In this document: in pieces, positions 26,818 to 35,247 of the stretch | Layout of the letters: each line of letters begins with the position of its first letter | Position numbering within the stretch: position 1 is the stretch's first letter | Assembly: GCA_009777615.1 (NCBI GenBank) | Contig: WRLM01000002.1 | Span: forward strand, 186,001 to 250,000 | Direction of reading: 5' to 3' | Length of the DNA: 64,000 nt | Origin: Candidatus Methanoplasma cognatum | Lineage (GTDB): Archaea; Thermoplasmatota; Thermoplasmata; Methanomassiliicoccales; Methanomethylophilaceae | Notes under the pieces: model-generated | Databases searched by the model: none | What the model saw: the letters and a program-made list of their open reading frames with translations, nothing else | What the model was told of the DNA's origin: nothing | Position numbers and translations under genes: made by a program

Positions 26818-27195
26818 TCAGAACGCTTTTTCGATGGTGATAGGCTGGCGGTCGCCTGCATGTTCCATCGACGAGCAGTCTTCAAGGATCCTGCCGATCT
26901 TCGCCACGGGGTAACGCGATACCGGCAGGCCGTCCTCCCCGCTCAAAGGAGTGGGTCCGAAAAATAAACACAGCGCGCCGACCTTCGGCCAGTAGGCGAT
27001 GTCTCCCGTCTCTAATTTCGTGACAAGTTCTTCCGGGTCGGCGTAGTCCACCGGCATCTCGAAGTATATCTGGTTACCCAGCATGTTTATCCTGGAGGTA
27101 AAAGGTAAAGAGAGCCAGAGGGCGTTGGAGATATCCGAGTCATCAAGTTCGGCAAGATATTCGCCGTTCCTCGTCCTGATCCGGATCCTGCTCAT
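26818..27195 (-). CDS. Cyclophilin-like fold protein (TM1367/DUF369 type)
   Basis: The 125-residue protein matches the small cyclophilin-like family in which strand patterns such as GDIAYWPKVGALCLFFGPTP and the final VAKIGRI are conserved. Isomerase activity has not been shown for the family, and the job is unknown. It precedes the Fic gene on the same strand and follows ilvC by 20 bases, so it may be the tail of the ilvC transcript. Confidence 0.75.
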   Translation of the reverse strand: MSRIRIRTRNGEYLAELDDSDISNALWLSLPFTSRINMLGNQIYFEMPVDYADPEELVTKLETGDIAYWPKVGALCLFFGPTPLSGEDGLPVSRYPVAKIGRILEDCSSMEHAGDRQPITIEKAF

Positions 27196-27214
27196 CGCCG
27201 CCAGCTCGTTGATA

Positions 27215-28198
27215 TTACTTTCTCTCGAAAAGCTGTCTTATCTCTCTGCCGACGACTTCGAGCTGCAGATTCTTCTCGTCCTCTTCCATCCTCTTGAGGT
27301 TGACGAGGCCGGCGGCCCATTCCGCACGCCAGTCATCCTTGAATTTGCCGGATTCGATGTCGTTGAGCAGGGATTTCATTCCCTTCTCGGCCTCTGCAGT
27401 TATCACTCTGTCCCTCCTGGTGAGCCCGCCGTATTCCGCGGTGTTGGAGACAACATGCCACATCAATTCGAACCCGCCTTTGTTGATCAGGTCGGTGATA
27501 AGCTTCACTTCATGCAGCACTTCGAAATAGGCCATCTCCGGAGGGTATCCTCCCTCGACCAATGTTTTGAATCCCGCTTTGATGAGCGCCGTAACTCCTC
27601 CGCAGAGGACAGCCTGCTCTCCGAATAGATCGGTCTTGGTCTCGTTATCGAAGGTAGTCTCGAACACTCCGGCGCGGGTCGCCCCCAGTCCTTTGGCAAG
27701 TGCCAGAGCGATCTTCTTTGCATTTCCGGTGGCGTCCTGATGTATGCAGACGAGCGCCGGAACGCCGAATCCCTGGAGGAACACTTCTCTTTCGATGTCG
27801 CCGGGGGATTTGGGTGCCATCATGATGACGTCGATGTCCTTCCGCGGAACGATGAGCTTGTATGTTATCGCGAATCCGTGGGCGAACTCAAGCGCGGCGC
27901 CCTCTTTGAGGTTGGGTTCCACATACTGTTTGTAGAAATCCGGCTGTACCTCATCCGGGAGCAGCATCATAACGACATCCGCTCCTTTGACGGCGTCGGC
28001 GAACTCCGCCACTTTCAAACCGTCTTCCTTGGCCTTCTTCCAGGACTTGCCGTCCTTCCTCACTCCGACGGTCACGTCCAATCCTGAATCGTGGAAGCAG
28101 AGTGCCTGCGCTCTTCCCTGTGCCCCGTATCCCAGCACCGAGACCTTCTTTCCTTTGAGGACATTCAAGTCCACATCCGAGTCGTGGTAAATGTGCAT
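27215..28198 (-). CDS. ilvC: Ketol-acid reductoisomerase
   Basis: This 327-residue enzyme converts acetolactate to dihydroxyisovalerate in valine, leucine and isoleucine synthesis. The NADPH loop GYGAQGRA and the C-terminal metal ligands (DLFGEQAVLCGG, and the E in FEVLHEVKLITDL) are present. ATG 28198 is preferred to the GTG at 28207 because GGTGG lies 5 bases before it. ilvB is on the same strand 7 kb upstream, separated by the island. Confidence 0.96.
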   Translation of the reverse strand: MHIYHDSDVDLNVLKGKKVSVLGYGAQGRAQALCFHDSGLDVTVGVRKDGKSWKKAKEDGLKVAEFADAVKGADVVMMLLPDEVQPDFYKQYVEPNLKEGAALEFAHGFAITYKLIVPRKDIDVIMMAPKSPGDIEREVFLQGFGVPALVCIHQDATGNAKKIALALAKGLGATRAGVFETTFDNETKTDLFGEQAVLCGGVTALIKAGFKTLVEGGYPPEMAYFEVLHEVKLITDLINKGGFELMWHVVSNTAEYGGLTRRDRVITAEAEKGMKSLLNDIESGKFKDDWRAEWAAGLVNLKRMEEDEKNLQLEVVGREIRQLFERK

Positions 28199-28239
28199 TT
28201 TTTCCACCTTTGGCTTAGAGGCTCAACTCTTCGGTTACA

Positions 28240-28841
28240 CTAATACTTATCGCAGGCATGGCTCTGGCCTCCGGCAGAGCCAGCACTGGGCCGCCCCAGC
28301 AGCACTCGGGCCGTGGCTCCGACAACCCCCGCGCGAACCTGTGAAAACAGCGGTTCCTGATTGTTCCCAGCGGCCTCTCGCCCGCCCGTCTGGACGGCGG
28401 GAGCCGCCCTGGGCAAACCCCCGTCTCGCATACGATGCGCTCACAGTGCCTGAGTCACAGTGAGCAGAGCCCGATGTAAACACTCAACCCTGCTAGAAGG
28501 GCATGCGGCGCCACGCCCCCGCGCATCATGCCGGCATCCGGGGGGTTCGGCACAACACGTTGGGGAGTGGGGGGGGAGAGGAGGCGCGGGGGATCGCGGC
28601 GACCCGTGTGGCCGAACCGGACCCCACGGAGCGGCCCGCCAGCGGCACGATGGACAGGCGTGCCATGCGGGCCGCGGGACAGGCGTGCCATGCGGGCCGC
28701 GGGACAGGCGGCGGCCACGTCGGGGGATGTTCTCCCCATTGGGGCCAAGAGGCGACACCCTGGGAAATCTGGGGGGCTGTGCCAAAAGATTGATTTCCTA
28801 TAAACCATATAGCATAACTGGGGAACATAGCCGGGGTTGAA
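28240..28841. other. G/C-rich non-coding region at island edge
   Basis: About 600 bases contain no convincing gene; the open frames here are side effects of high GC. It holds an 8-G run near 28569-28576 and a 25-bp tandem repeat at 28653-28702 (unit GACAGGCG ... GGCCGCGG, two perfect copies, then 8 bases of a third). The composition differs sharply from ilvC. It may be degraded sequence or a spacer brought in with the island. Confidence 0.5.
28653..28710. repeat. 25-bp tandem repeat
   Basis: Two identical 25-bp units (28653-28677, 28678-28702) are followed by 8 bases of a third. The unit starts GACAGGCGTG and ends GGCCGCGG. Confidence 0.9.
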
Positions 28842-29297
28842 ATGAAAATATCTACAAAGGGGAGATACGCTCTCAGGATCATGATCGATGTGGCCGAGAA
28901 CAGCATGTATGGAAAAGTCACGGTCAAAGAGATCTCTAGGCGGCAGGACATATCCGTGAAGTACCTGGAGCAGATTGCGAACGTCCTGACGCGTGCGAAC
29001 CTGTTGCGGAGTGAGCGCGGGTCGCAGGGCGGGTATGCGCTCACCAGGCCGCCGGATGGGTACACGGCGGGCGAGATATTGCGCACAATCGAGGGCAAGT
29101 TCGCCCCTGTGGCATGTCTAGAAGATGAGACTAACCAATGCAAACGCGCGGACATCTGTAAAACGGTTAATTTTTGGAACGGGCTTTACAAGGTGATCGA
29201 TGAGTATCTGGACTCCGTCACCCTTCAAGACCTGGTCGCGCAGAGCGCAATAGGCATAGGGCCGGAGTTCGACAGCAGGCGCCCCCAATCGTCGTGA
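28842..29297 (+). CDS. Rrf2 family transcription regulator (CymR/IscR-like)
   Basis: The 151-residue protein has the Rrf2 winged helix (MKISTKGRYALRIMIDVA, then SERGSQGGYALTRP as the wing). Three Cys spaced as in IscR (C110, C118 and C124 region, ACLEDETNQCKRADIC) could hold an Fe-S cluster. Its neighbours are O-acetylhomoserine sulfhydrylase and cysteine synthase, so it most likely controls sulfur amino acid synthesis, as CymR does in Firmicutes. Bacterial type; probably acquired by transfer. Confidence 0.85.
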   Translation: MKISTKGRYALRIMIDVAENSMYGKVTVKEISRRQDISVKYLEQIANVLTRANLLRSERGSQGGYALTRPPDGYTAGEILRTIEGKFAPVACLEDETNQCKRADICKTVNFWNGLYKVIDEYLDSVTLQDLVAQSAIGIGPEFDSRRPQSS

Positions 29298-29432
29298 ACA
29301 GTAGAGCAGAGCCAAGCTCATCAGGAACGGAAAACCGTTGCATCGTGCGGCTAACGTCGCGTTTTCTCTTCGGCTTAAATCATAGTATTTATATAGGAAT
29401 TATATGTTATACTGCAAGCGGGAGGAATTCTA

Positions 29433-30713
29433 ACGAAGGAGAAAAACTACAGATTCGAGACCAAACAATTGCACATCGGGCAGGAAGACCCTGACCCGGC
29501 GACCGACTCGAGGGCCGTGCCCATCTACGCGACTACCTCATACGTGTTCAAGGACTGCGCCCAAGCGGAAGGGAGGTTCGCTCTGAGGGAGGGCGGCAAC
29601 ATATACGCAAGGCTCATGAACCCGACATCGGATGTGTTCGAAAAACGCATAGCAGCCCTCGAAGGGGGCGCGGCCGCCATCGCGACATCTTCCGGCGCGG
29701 CCGCCATCACGTACGCGGTGCAGAACATAGCGCTCGCGGGCCACAACATAGTGTCGGACAGGAGGGTCTATGGCGGCACGTACAACCTGTTCGCCCACAC
29801 GCTCAGGGACTTCGGCATCACGGCGAAATTCGTAGACGGCGACGACCCGGCGAACTTCGAGGAAGCAATCGATAGCGGCACAAGGGCGTTGTTCATAGAG
29901 ACGCTGGGCAATCCTAACTCCACCATCGTCGACGTGGACGCGGTAGCGGCCGTGGCGCACAGACACGGCATACCGCTCATCGTCGACAATACATTTGCGA
30001 CGCCGTACCTGTTCCGCCCGATCGAGCACGGGGCGGATGTGGTCGTCCACTCGGCGACAAAATTCATAGGCGGGCACGGGACGGCCCTGGGCGGTGTGAT
30101 AATAGACGCGGGCAGGTTCGACTGGGCGTCGAACGACAAATTCCCGGGGCTCTCGCGGCCGAACCCGAGCTACCACGGAATCGTGTTCACCGACGCGGCA
30201 GGGGACATCGCATACATCGTGAAGGCCCGTGTCACTTTGATGAGGGACACTGGCTCAACCCTCAGCCCGTTCCATTCTTTTCTGTTCCTGCAGGGGCTCG
30301 AGACTCTGTCGTTGAGGATGGAGAGGCATGTGCAGAACACGTTGAAAGTGGTCCGATACCTGTCGAGACACCCGCGGGCGGAGAGGGTGAACCACCCCTC
30401 GCTCGAGACTCACCCCGACAGAAAGCTCTACGAGAAATATTTCCCTGACGGGGCGGGCTCGATATTCACCTTTGAGATCAGGGGCGGTGAGAAGGAGGCG
30501 AAAGATTTCATCGACAGGTTGGAGCTGTTCTCGTTGCTCGCCAATGTCGCTGACAGCAAATCCCTCGTCATACATCCAGCGAGCACGACACACTCCCAGC
30601 TCAGCGAGGCCGAGATGCTAGAACAGGGCATAAAACCCAACACGGTGAGGCTGTCGATCGGCACAGAACACATCGACGACATAATGAACGACCTGGAGCA
30701 GGCCCTCCAATGA
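29433..30713 (+). CDS. O-acetylhomoserine sulfhydrylase, probable ACG start
   Basis: This PLP enzyme makes homocysteine from O-acetylhomoserine and sulfide. The Cys/Met-metabolism motifs are [22 protein letters not shown] and the PLP lysine in [13 protein letters not shown]. The first usable start codon by ordinary rules (TTG 29469) falls inside the conserved N-terminus [10 protein letters not shown]. The frame is open upstream to ACG 29433, which lies 7 bases after GGAGG and gives 426 residues, the normal family length. A TATA-like TATTTATATA and a possible Rrf2 site (ATAGGAATTATATG) lie at about 29386-29405. Confidence 0.88.
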   Translation, partial: TKEKNYRFETKQLHIGQEDPDPATDSRAVPIYATTSYVFKDCAQAEGRFALREGGNIYARLMNPTSDVFEKRIAALEGGAAAIATSSGAAAITYAVQNIALAGHNIVSDRRVYGGTYNLFAHTLRDFGITAKFVDGDDPANFEEAIDSGTRALFIETLGNPNSTIVDVDAVAAVAHRHGIPLIVDNTFATPYLFRPIEHGADVVVHSATKFIGGHGTALGGVIIDAGRFDWASNDKFPGLSRPNPSYHGIVFTDAAGDIAYIVKARVTLMRDTGSTLSPFHSFLFLQGLETLSLRMERHVQNTLKVVRYLSRHPRAERVNHPSLETHPDRKLYEKYFPDGAGSIFTFEIRGGEKEAKDFIDRLELFSLLANVADSKSLVIHPASTTHSQLSEAEMLEQGIKPNTVRLSIGTEHIDDIMNDLEQALQ

Positions 30714-30738
30714 CGGGCCGTCGGTTGGGGATACGGAC

Positions 30739-31677
30739 ATGACGGAAAGGATCGCGAAAAGCATCACCGACCTGATTGGCGGCACCCCGCTCCTGGAGCT
30801 TTCCAAGTATGGTGCTCTGAACGGGATCGGCGCACAGGTCGTCGCCAAACTGGAGTACTTCAACCCGCTCGGCAGTGTGAAGGACCGCATAGGCCTCGCG
30901 ATGATCATTGACGCAGAGGAGAAAGGGTTGCTGAAACACGGTTCTTTGATCATCGAGCCCACGAGCGGGAACACCGGGATCGCGCTGGCTTTCGTTGCGG
31001 CGGCGAGAGGGTACAGGCTGACGTTGACCATGCCCGACACAATGAGCGCCGAGCGGCGCGATATGCTCAGGGCGTTCGGAGCGGAGCTTGTTCTGACAGA
31101 TGGGGCGAAGGGGATGAGGGGTGCCATCGCCAAGGCCGACGAGCTGCACAGGGCTGCGACGGGTTCCGTGCTTTTGGGGCAGTTCTCCAACCCGGCCAAC
31201 CCGGATATACACAGGACAACCACGGCACAGGAGATCTGGAGGGACACAGGCGGCAGGGTGGACATCCTCGTCGCCGGCGTCGGGACAGGAGGGACGATAA
31301 CAGGGGTCGGCGAGGTGCTCAAGGAGAAGGACCCTGACATCCAGATCGTCGCCGTCGAGCCATCGGGTTCGCCAGTGCTTTCGGGGGGAGGGGCAGGCGC
31401 ACACAAGATCCAGGGCATAGGGGCAGGGTTCGTGCCCGACATTTATAACGGGGACGTCGTGGACGAGGTGTTCACAGTGGATGATGGGCAGGCATTCGAT
31501 GCAACGAGGCAGTTAGCGAGAACCGAGGGATTGTTCGTCGGGATCTCATCCGGCGCGGCAGCATATGCGGCGGCCGAGGTCGGGAGGCGTCCCGCAAATA
31601 AAGGCAAGAGGGTAGTGGCGATATTCCCAGACGCAGGAAGTCGGTACTTGTCAACGGGGCTGTTCGACCAATCCTGA
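30739..31677 (+). CDS. cysK: Cysteine synthase (O-acetylserine sulfhydrylase)
   Basis: The 312-residue PLP enzyme makes cysteine from O-acetylserine and sulfide. The PLP lysine is in LGSVKDRIG and the substrate loop is [20 protein letters not shown] binds the cofactor phosphate. It follows the sulfhydrylase by 25 bases, so both are likely under the Rrf2 regulator. No serine acetyltransferase is encoded nearby. Confidence 0.95.
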   Translation: MTERIAKSITDLIGGTPLLELSKYGALNGIGAQVVAKLEYFNPLGSVKDRIGLAMIIDAEEKGLLKHGSLIIEPTSGNTGIALAFVAAARGYRLTLTMPDTMSAERRDMLRAFGAELVLTDGAKGMRGAIAKADELHRAATGSVLLGQFSNPANPDIHRTTTAQEIWRDTGGRVDILVAGVGTGGTITGVGEVLKEKDPDIQIVAVEPSGSPVLSGGGAGAHKIQGIGAGFVPDIYNGDVVDEVFTVDDGQAFDATRQLARTEGLFVGISSGAAAYAAAEVGRRPANKGKRVVAIFPDAGSRYLSTGLFDQS

Positions 31678-32051
31678 AAGGCGTCATGGCAATCGCGTCC
31701 CCCCCCCCTGTGCCCCTTAACACTTCCTGCGTAGAGGGGAAGTATCCCGATGAGGAACCCCCCGCAAGGCTCAAAGGGAGGGGGGAGTATCGCGCCCTTG
31801 AAGTTCCAGATGCCATTGGGCATGTATAGGGCGCACTACAACCCCTGCGGGCCGAGGGGAAGCCACCGTGCCCGAGGGGCCCCTTTGCCCGTGATTCCTG
31901 ATCATCGGCGGGGCACGGGCTGGAGATGATATGCTACACGCACAGTAGCGTGCGCCCGCTCGAACCCCATAGGAGCCAAGGATACCATGTCGGAAAACCG
32001 TGAGTATTTATTAAAAATACGCTATCGTGAGGCGGGCTGAATGTTGAGGCG
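31678..32051. other. Non-coding gap with poly-C tract and AT promoter
   Basis: I see no gene I can support; a 47-codon frame at 31686 has no recognisable content. An 8-C run lies near 31699-31706. Close to the next gene, ATTTATTAAAAAT (about 32005-32017) is a good TATA region and forms part of an inverted repeat GTATTT/AAATAC. Confidence 0.45.
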
Positions 32052-32057
32052 ATGGAT

Positions 32058-32996
32058 ATGCCGATAGAAAGCGATGGGTCACATGAAGCATTTGAGACAA
32101 AGGATGCCCACTCCGGGAGCTCTTCATTGAGGTTGAGCTATCGCCCCCCTTATCGTTGGGAGCAGATACTGGATTTTCTCGGAGGCAGGGCGATAGCTGG
32201 TGCCGAGATGGTCAAGAACGGCGAGTACCTGCGCACGGCTCGTTTAGAGACAGCCGATGGAAGCTCTGTATCCGGTTGGTTGCGGGTGATCCACAGGCCT
32301 GAACAAAACGCGTTGGCCGTCACGGTTAGCGAGGCCCTGACCCCCGTCTTACCTAAAGTGTCGGCAAGGGTGCGGCATCTGTTCGACCTGTGTTGCGACC
32401 CTTACGAAATATACGGGGCGCTTCAGGCGATGAACGAGATCCGACCCGGCGCATGTGTCCTAGGGACCCGGTTGCCGGGATGCTTCGACGCCTTCGAGAT
32501 GGCGGTGCGAGCGATCCTCGGGCAACAAATAACCGTCAAGGCGGCAGGCACATTGGCGGCGAGGGTCATCGACAGATACGGCACGTCGATCCAAACGGGG
32601 ATAGAGGGGCTGACGCGCATCTTCCCCGCCCCGGAATCGGTCCTCGCGATGGGCGACGATATAGAGGACAACCTCGGCACGTTGGGCGTCACGGGGGCGC
32701 GGTCAAAGACTATCCGCGAGCTGGCGCGGCTGATGGCGGAAGGGGAGGTGGAGCTTGGTCTTCGCGCTCGGCCGGAAGAAGAGATGAAGAGGCTGATGGG
32801 TATCCGCGGCATTGGGAATTGGACGGCGCAGTACATAGCGATGCGGGCAATGGGGTGGACGGATTCTTTCCTCGAGACGGATGCGGGCATAAGAAAAGCG
32901 CTCCCTGGCTACTCGCCGAAGGAACTGCTGGGCATTGCGGAGGCGTGGCGGCCTTGGCGCAGCTATGCCACAGTCGGCCTGTGGGACACATTATGA
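32058..32996 (+). CDS. alkA: AlkA-type DNA-3-methyladenine glycosylase
   Basis: This HhH-GPD glycosylase removes alkylated bases from DNA. An N-terminal AlkA_N-like domain (1-115) precedes the catalytic domain. The helix-hairpin-helix reads LMGIRGIGNWTAQYIA and the catalytic Asp lies in LETDAGIR. ATG 32058 is favoured over the in-frame ATG at 32052 because GAGG is too close to the latter. ogt follows 16 bases on, making an alkylation-repair pair. Confidence 0.88.
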   Translation: MPIESDGSHEAFETKDAHSGSSSLRLSYRPPYRWEQILDFLGGRAIAGAEMVKNGEYLRTARLETADGSSVSGWLRVIHRPEQNALAVTVSEALTPVLPKVSARVRHLFDLCCDPYEIYGALQAMNEIRPGACVLGTRLPGCFDAFEMAVRAILGQQITVKAAGTLAARVIDRYGTSIQTGIEGLTRIFPAPESVLAMGDDIEDNLGTLGVTGARSKTIRELARLMAEGEVELGLRARPEEEMKRLMGIRGIGNWTAQYIAMRAMGWTDSFLETDAGIRKALPGYSPKELLGIAEAWRPWRSYATVGLWDTL

Positions 32997-33012
32997 AACG
33001 AGGGGGGGGGAC

Positions 33013-33552
33013 ATGTACTACTCAACGACATACAGATCGCCCGTCGGCATGATCAAACTCGCTTGCAACGACGGCAAACTTGTGGGGTTGTGGACGGAGG
33101 GGCAAAAATACTACGGCGGCACCATGCCGGAGGCCATGGTGGAAAACGACGACATGCCGATTTTTGGCATGGCCAAAGAATGGCTGGACAGGTATTTTGC
33201 AGGTGAAAGGCCCGAAGTCGCCGAACTGCCGTTAGCCCCCATCGGCGGAGAGTTCCGTCAAAGGGTATGGGGTATTCTGCGTGGAATCCCATACGGCGAG
33301 GTCATCACCTATGGCGACATCGCTAGGAAAACAGCGGCAATCATGAACAGGGGGAGCATGTCAAGCCAAGCGGTAGGCGGGGCCGTCGGGCATAACCCCA
33401 TATCCATCATCATCCCCTGTCACCGGGTGGTAGGGTCAGACGGCAGCCTGACAGGATTCGCCGGAGGCGTCCGAATGAAGGCCTGGCTGCTTGAACTGGA
33501 GGGGGCGGACATGTCCCGCCTGTTTGTCCCATCGAAGGGAACGGCCCTTTAA
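33013..33552 (+). CDS. ogt: Methylated-DNA-protein-cysteine methyltransferase
   Basis: The 179-residue suicide repair protein takes methyl groups from O6-methylguanine onto its own Cys. The active site IIIPCHRVVGSDGSLTGFAGG is intact around PCHRV, and IPYGEVITYGDIA is the DNA-binding helix region. A 9-G tract (33002-33010) forms the Shine-Dalgarno just before ATG 33013, so its length could vary and alter translation. Bacterial type. Confidence 0.93.
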   Translation: MYYSTTYRSPVGMIKLACNDGKLVGLWTEGQKYYGGTMPEAMVENDDMPIFGMAKEWLDRYFAGERPEVAELPLAPIGGEFRQRVWGILRGIPYGEVITYGDIARKTAAIMNRGSMSSQAVGGAVGHNPISIIIPCHRVVGSDGSLTGFAGGVRMKAWLLELEGADMSRLFVPSKGTAL

Positions 33553-33700
33553 CGTGGCCCCGGCGCCCATGCGCCCTGAGAAAGCGGCGGGGGAACATCG
33601 GGGCCGGCTAAAAATAGCCCGATCCCATAGGGCCATGCGGGGGCGTCCAAGTCGCGCTCCGGCTCAGAGGCGCACGATGCTTATCGCAGGCCCCCGCCCC

Positions 33701-34941
33701 TCAGACGCCATAGGGCGGGCCGTAGCCGCCCATCAGCAGGAAGTCCCTAAGATGGACGCCCACGACCCCCTCGTCGTTGCGCTCCGCGTGCCTGTCCATC
33801 GACACGACGTACTTCGGGAAGCTGTCCCCAATCTCCTTCAGCGGGCCGAACTCGCGCCCGTACGCCTCGTCGGTGGGTAGCTCAAGGCACACCTGCACAT
33901 AGACCCTGCGCCCGTCGGCCTTCTCGGCGACGAAGTCGACCTCCCTATTGCCGAGCTTCCCTACGTACACATCGTACCCCCGTCTCACCAGTTCCATGTA
34001 GACTATGTTCTCAAGGATGCCCTGTATGTTGTCGGCCCTGAACCCGCGCACCGCGTACTGCAGGCTGTGGTCGGACAGGTAGTACTTGTCGTTGGTCTCG
34101 AGCAGGCGTCTGCCTTTGATGTCATAGCGTTGCGCACGCTTTATGAGGAAACCCTCCTCCAGGTACCTCAGATAGTTGACGATGGTCTCCGGATCCGTTC
34201 CCTTCCTGCCTTGGCTTTTCAGGTAGTTAGCGATGCCTGACGGGGACACCAGGTTGCCCACGTTGTCGTAGATGAACGTGACGATTTTGTCCATGAGCTG
34301 AGGGTTCTTCACGGAGTTCCTTCTCACGACATCGCGGAACAGCGCGGTGTTGTGGATCTCTGTCACAATGCGCATCGCCTCATGCATGGAATAATCGAAC
34401 ATCGAGACCGAGGGGAAGCCGCCGAGCCTGATGTACATGTCGAGATCTGAGCCGCCCGCGATCACTCTCTCTTCCCTGAAACGGACGAACTCCTTGAACG
34501 ATAGCGGATGCATGCTGAAACTGATCGTCCTGCCGCCCAGCAACGAGGAGTAGTCGCTGTCGAGCAACCTCGAGTTCGAGCCTGTGACATAGATATCTGT
34601 GTTCCTCAGCCTGATCGAGTTGACGGCCTTTTCCCAGCCTGTGACCTCCTGGATCTCGTCCAAGAAAACGTAATGCCTTTTTTCGTCTTCTAAACGCCCT
34701 TCGAGTACTTCGCCAGTTCGACATAGCCTTTGATGTCGAAGAATTCCGACGTCTCGAAGTTCATCTCGATGACATGGCCATGGTCGGCCCTTTCTGATAT
34801 CTCCTTCTGGATGAGTTTAAGGAGCTTGCTCTTCCCGCTGCGCCTGACGCCTGTGATTACCTTTATGAGTGGTTTGTCGATGAACCCCCTTATCTCGTCT
34901 ACATATGCCGGTCTGTCTATCAGGGGCTCGTCTTCGCTCAT
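33701..34941 (-). pseudogene. DUF4143-type AAA ATPase, frameshifted
   Basis: Two adjacent frames together encode one ATPase. The upstream frame (34941 down to about 34705) carries the Walker A GVRRSGKS and ends at a stop 11 codons too early. The downstream frame carries Walker B (HYVFLDEIQEV), the sensor region TGSNSRLL and the C-terminal DUF4143 domain. Restoring one base near 34700-34707 would join ELAKY to LEGRLEDEKRHYVFLDEIQ. The most economical reading is a 1-base deletion. ATG 34941 follows GGTGAG. Such ATPases are common mobile accessory genes. Confidence 0.8.
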
Positions 34942-34988
34942 ATGCTCACCCATTGAACGGTACGGCGAGCACATATTTATTATCAGCG

Positions 34989-35060
34989 AAAAATATCGGT
35001 ATAACACTAAATTTTTTTTGATCAATTCTAAAAATATCGGTGTTACACTAAATTTTTTTA
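34989..35060. repeat. Direct repeat upstream of the ATPase
   Basis: AAAAATATCGGT-R-T-W-ACACTAAATTTTTTT occurs twice (about 34989-35019 and 35030-35060, 41-bp period). The second copy centres on GTGTTACAC, a near-palindrome. The position, 50 to 120 bases before the ATPase start, suggests operators or a duplicated promoter. Confidence 0.7.
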
Positions 35061-35137
35061 TGAAAAAGCTCCGAAAAACACCAGCATCATTTGATACAGC
35101 AAATACGGTGATCGGGGGTCAGGTCTGCGGAATCATT

Positions 35138-35166
35138 CAATTCTGCAACCGACGATTGCAGAATTG
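35138..35166. repeat. Perfect 11-bp inverted repeat at island edge
   Basis: CAATTCTGCAA (35138-35148) pairs with TTGCAGAATTG (35156-35166) across a 7-base loop. No T tract follows, so it need not be a terminator. It lies about 80 bases beyond the end of ilvB, where the island meets core sequence. Apart from this and the ATPase repeats, 34942-35247 has no gene. Confidence 0.75.
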
Positions 35167-35247
35167 TGCTATGGTACAGAACACGGCCGCCTGAGGTAAA
35201 GTGTCAGCCTCCAGGCTCCATATGAGCCTGGAAGCCGTTAAGGTGTT

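Noticed and set aside
28455-28808. Several overlapping frames in the G/C-rich gap
   Set aside because: They exist on both strands in all phases, as expected from high GC and repeats, and encode low-complexity Pro/Arg/Ala sequence.
28246-33691. 12-bp direct match CTTATCGCAGGC (28246-28257 and 33680-33691) as island att sites
   Set aside because: A 12-base match over this distance is expected by chance, and the right copy lies inside the island rather than at its edge.
34680-34720. Programmed frameshift in the ATPase
   Set aside because: The A6 run lies after the premature stop, so it cannot rescue the reading; a simple deletion explains the data better.
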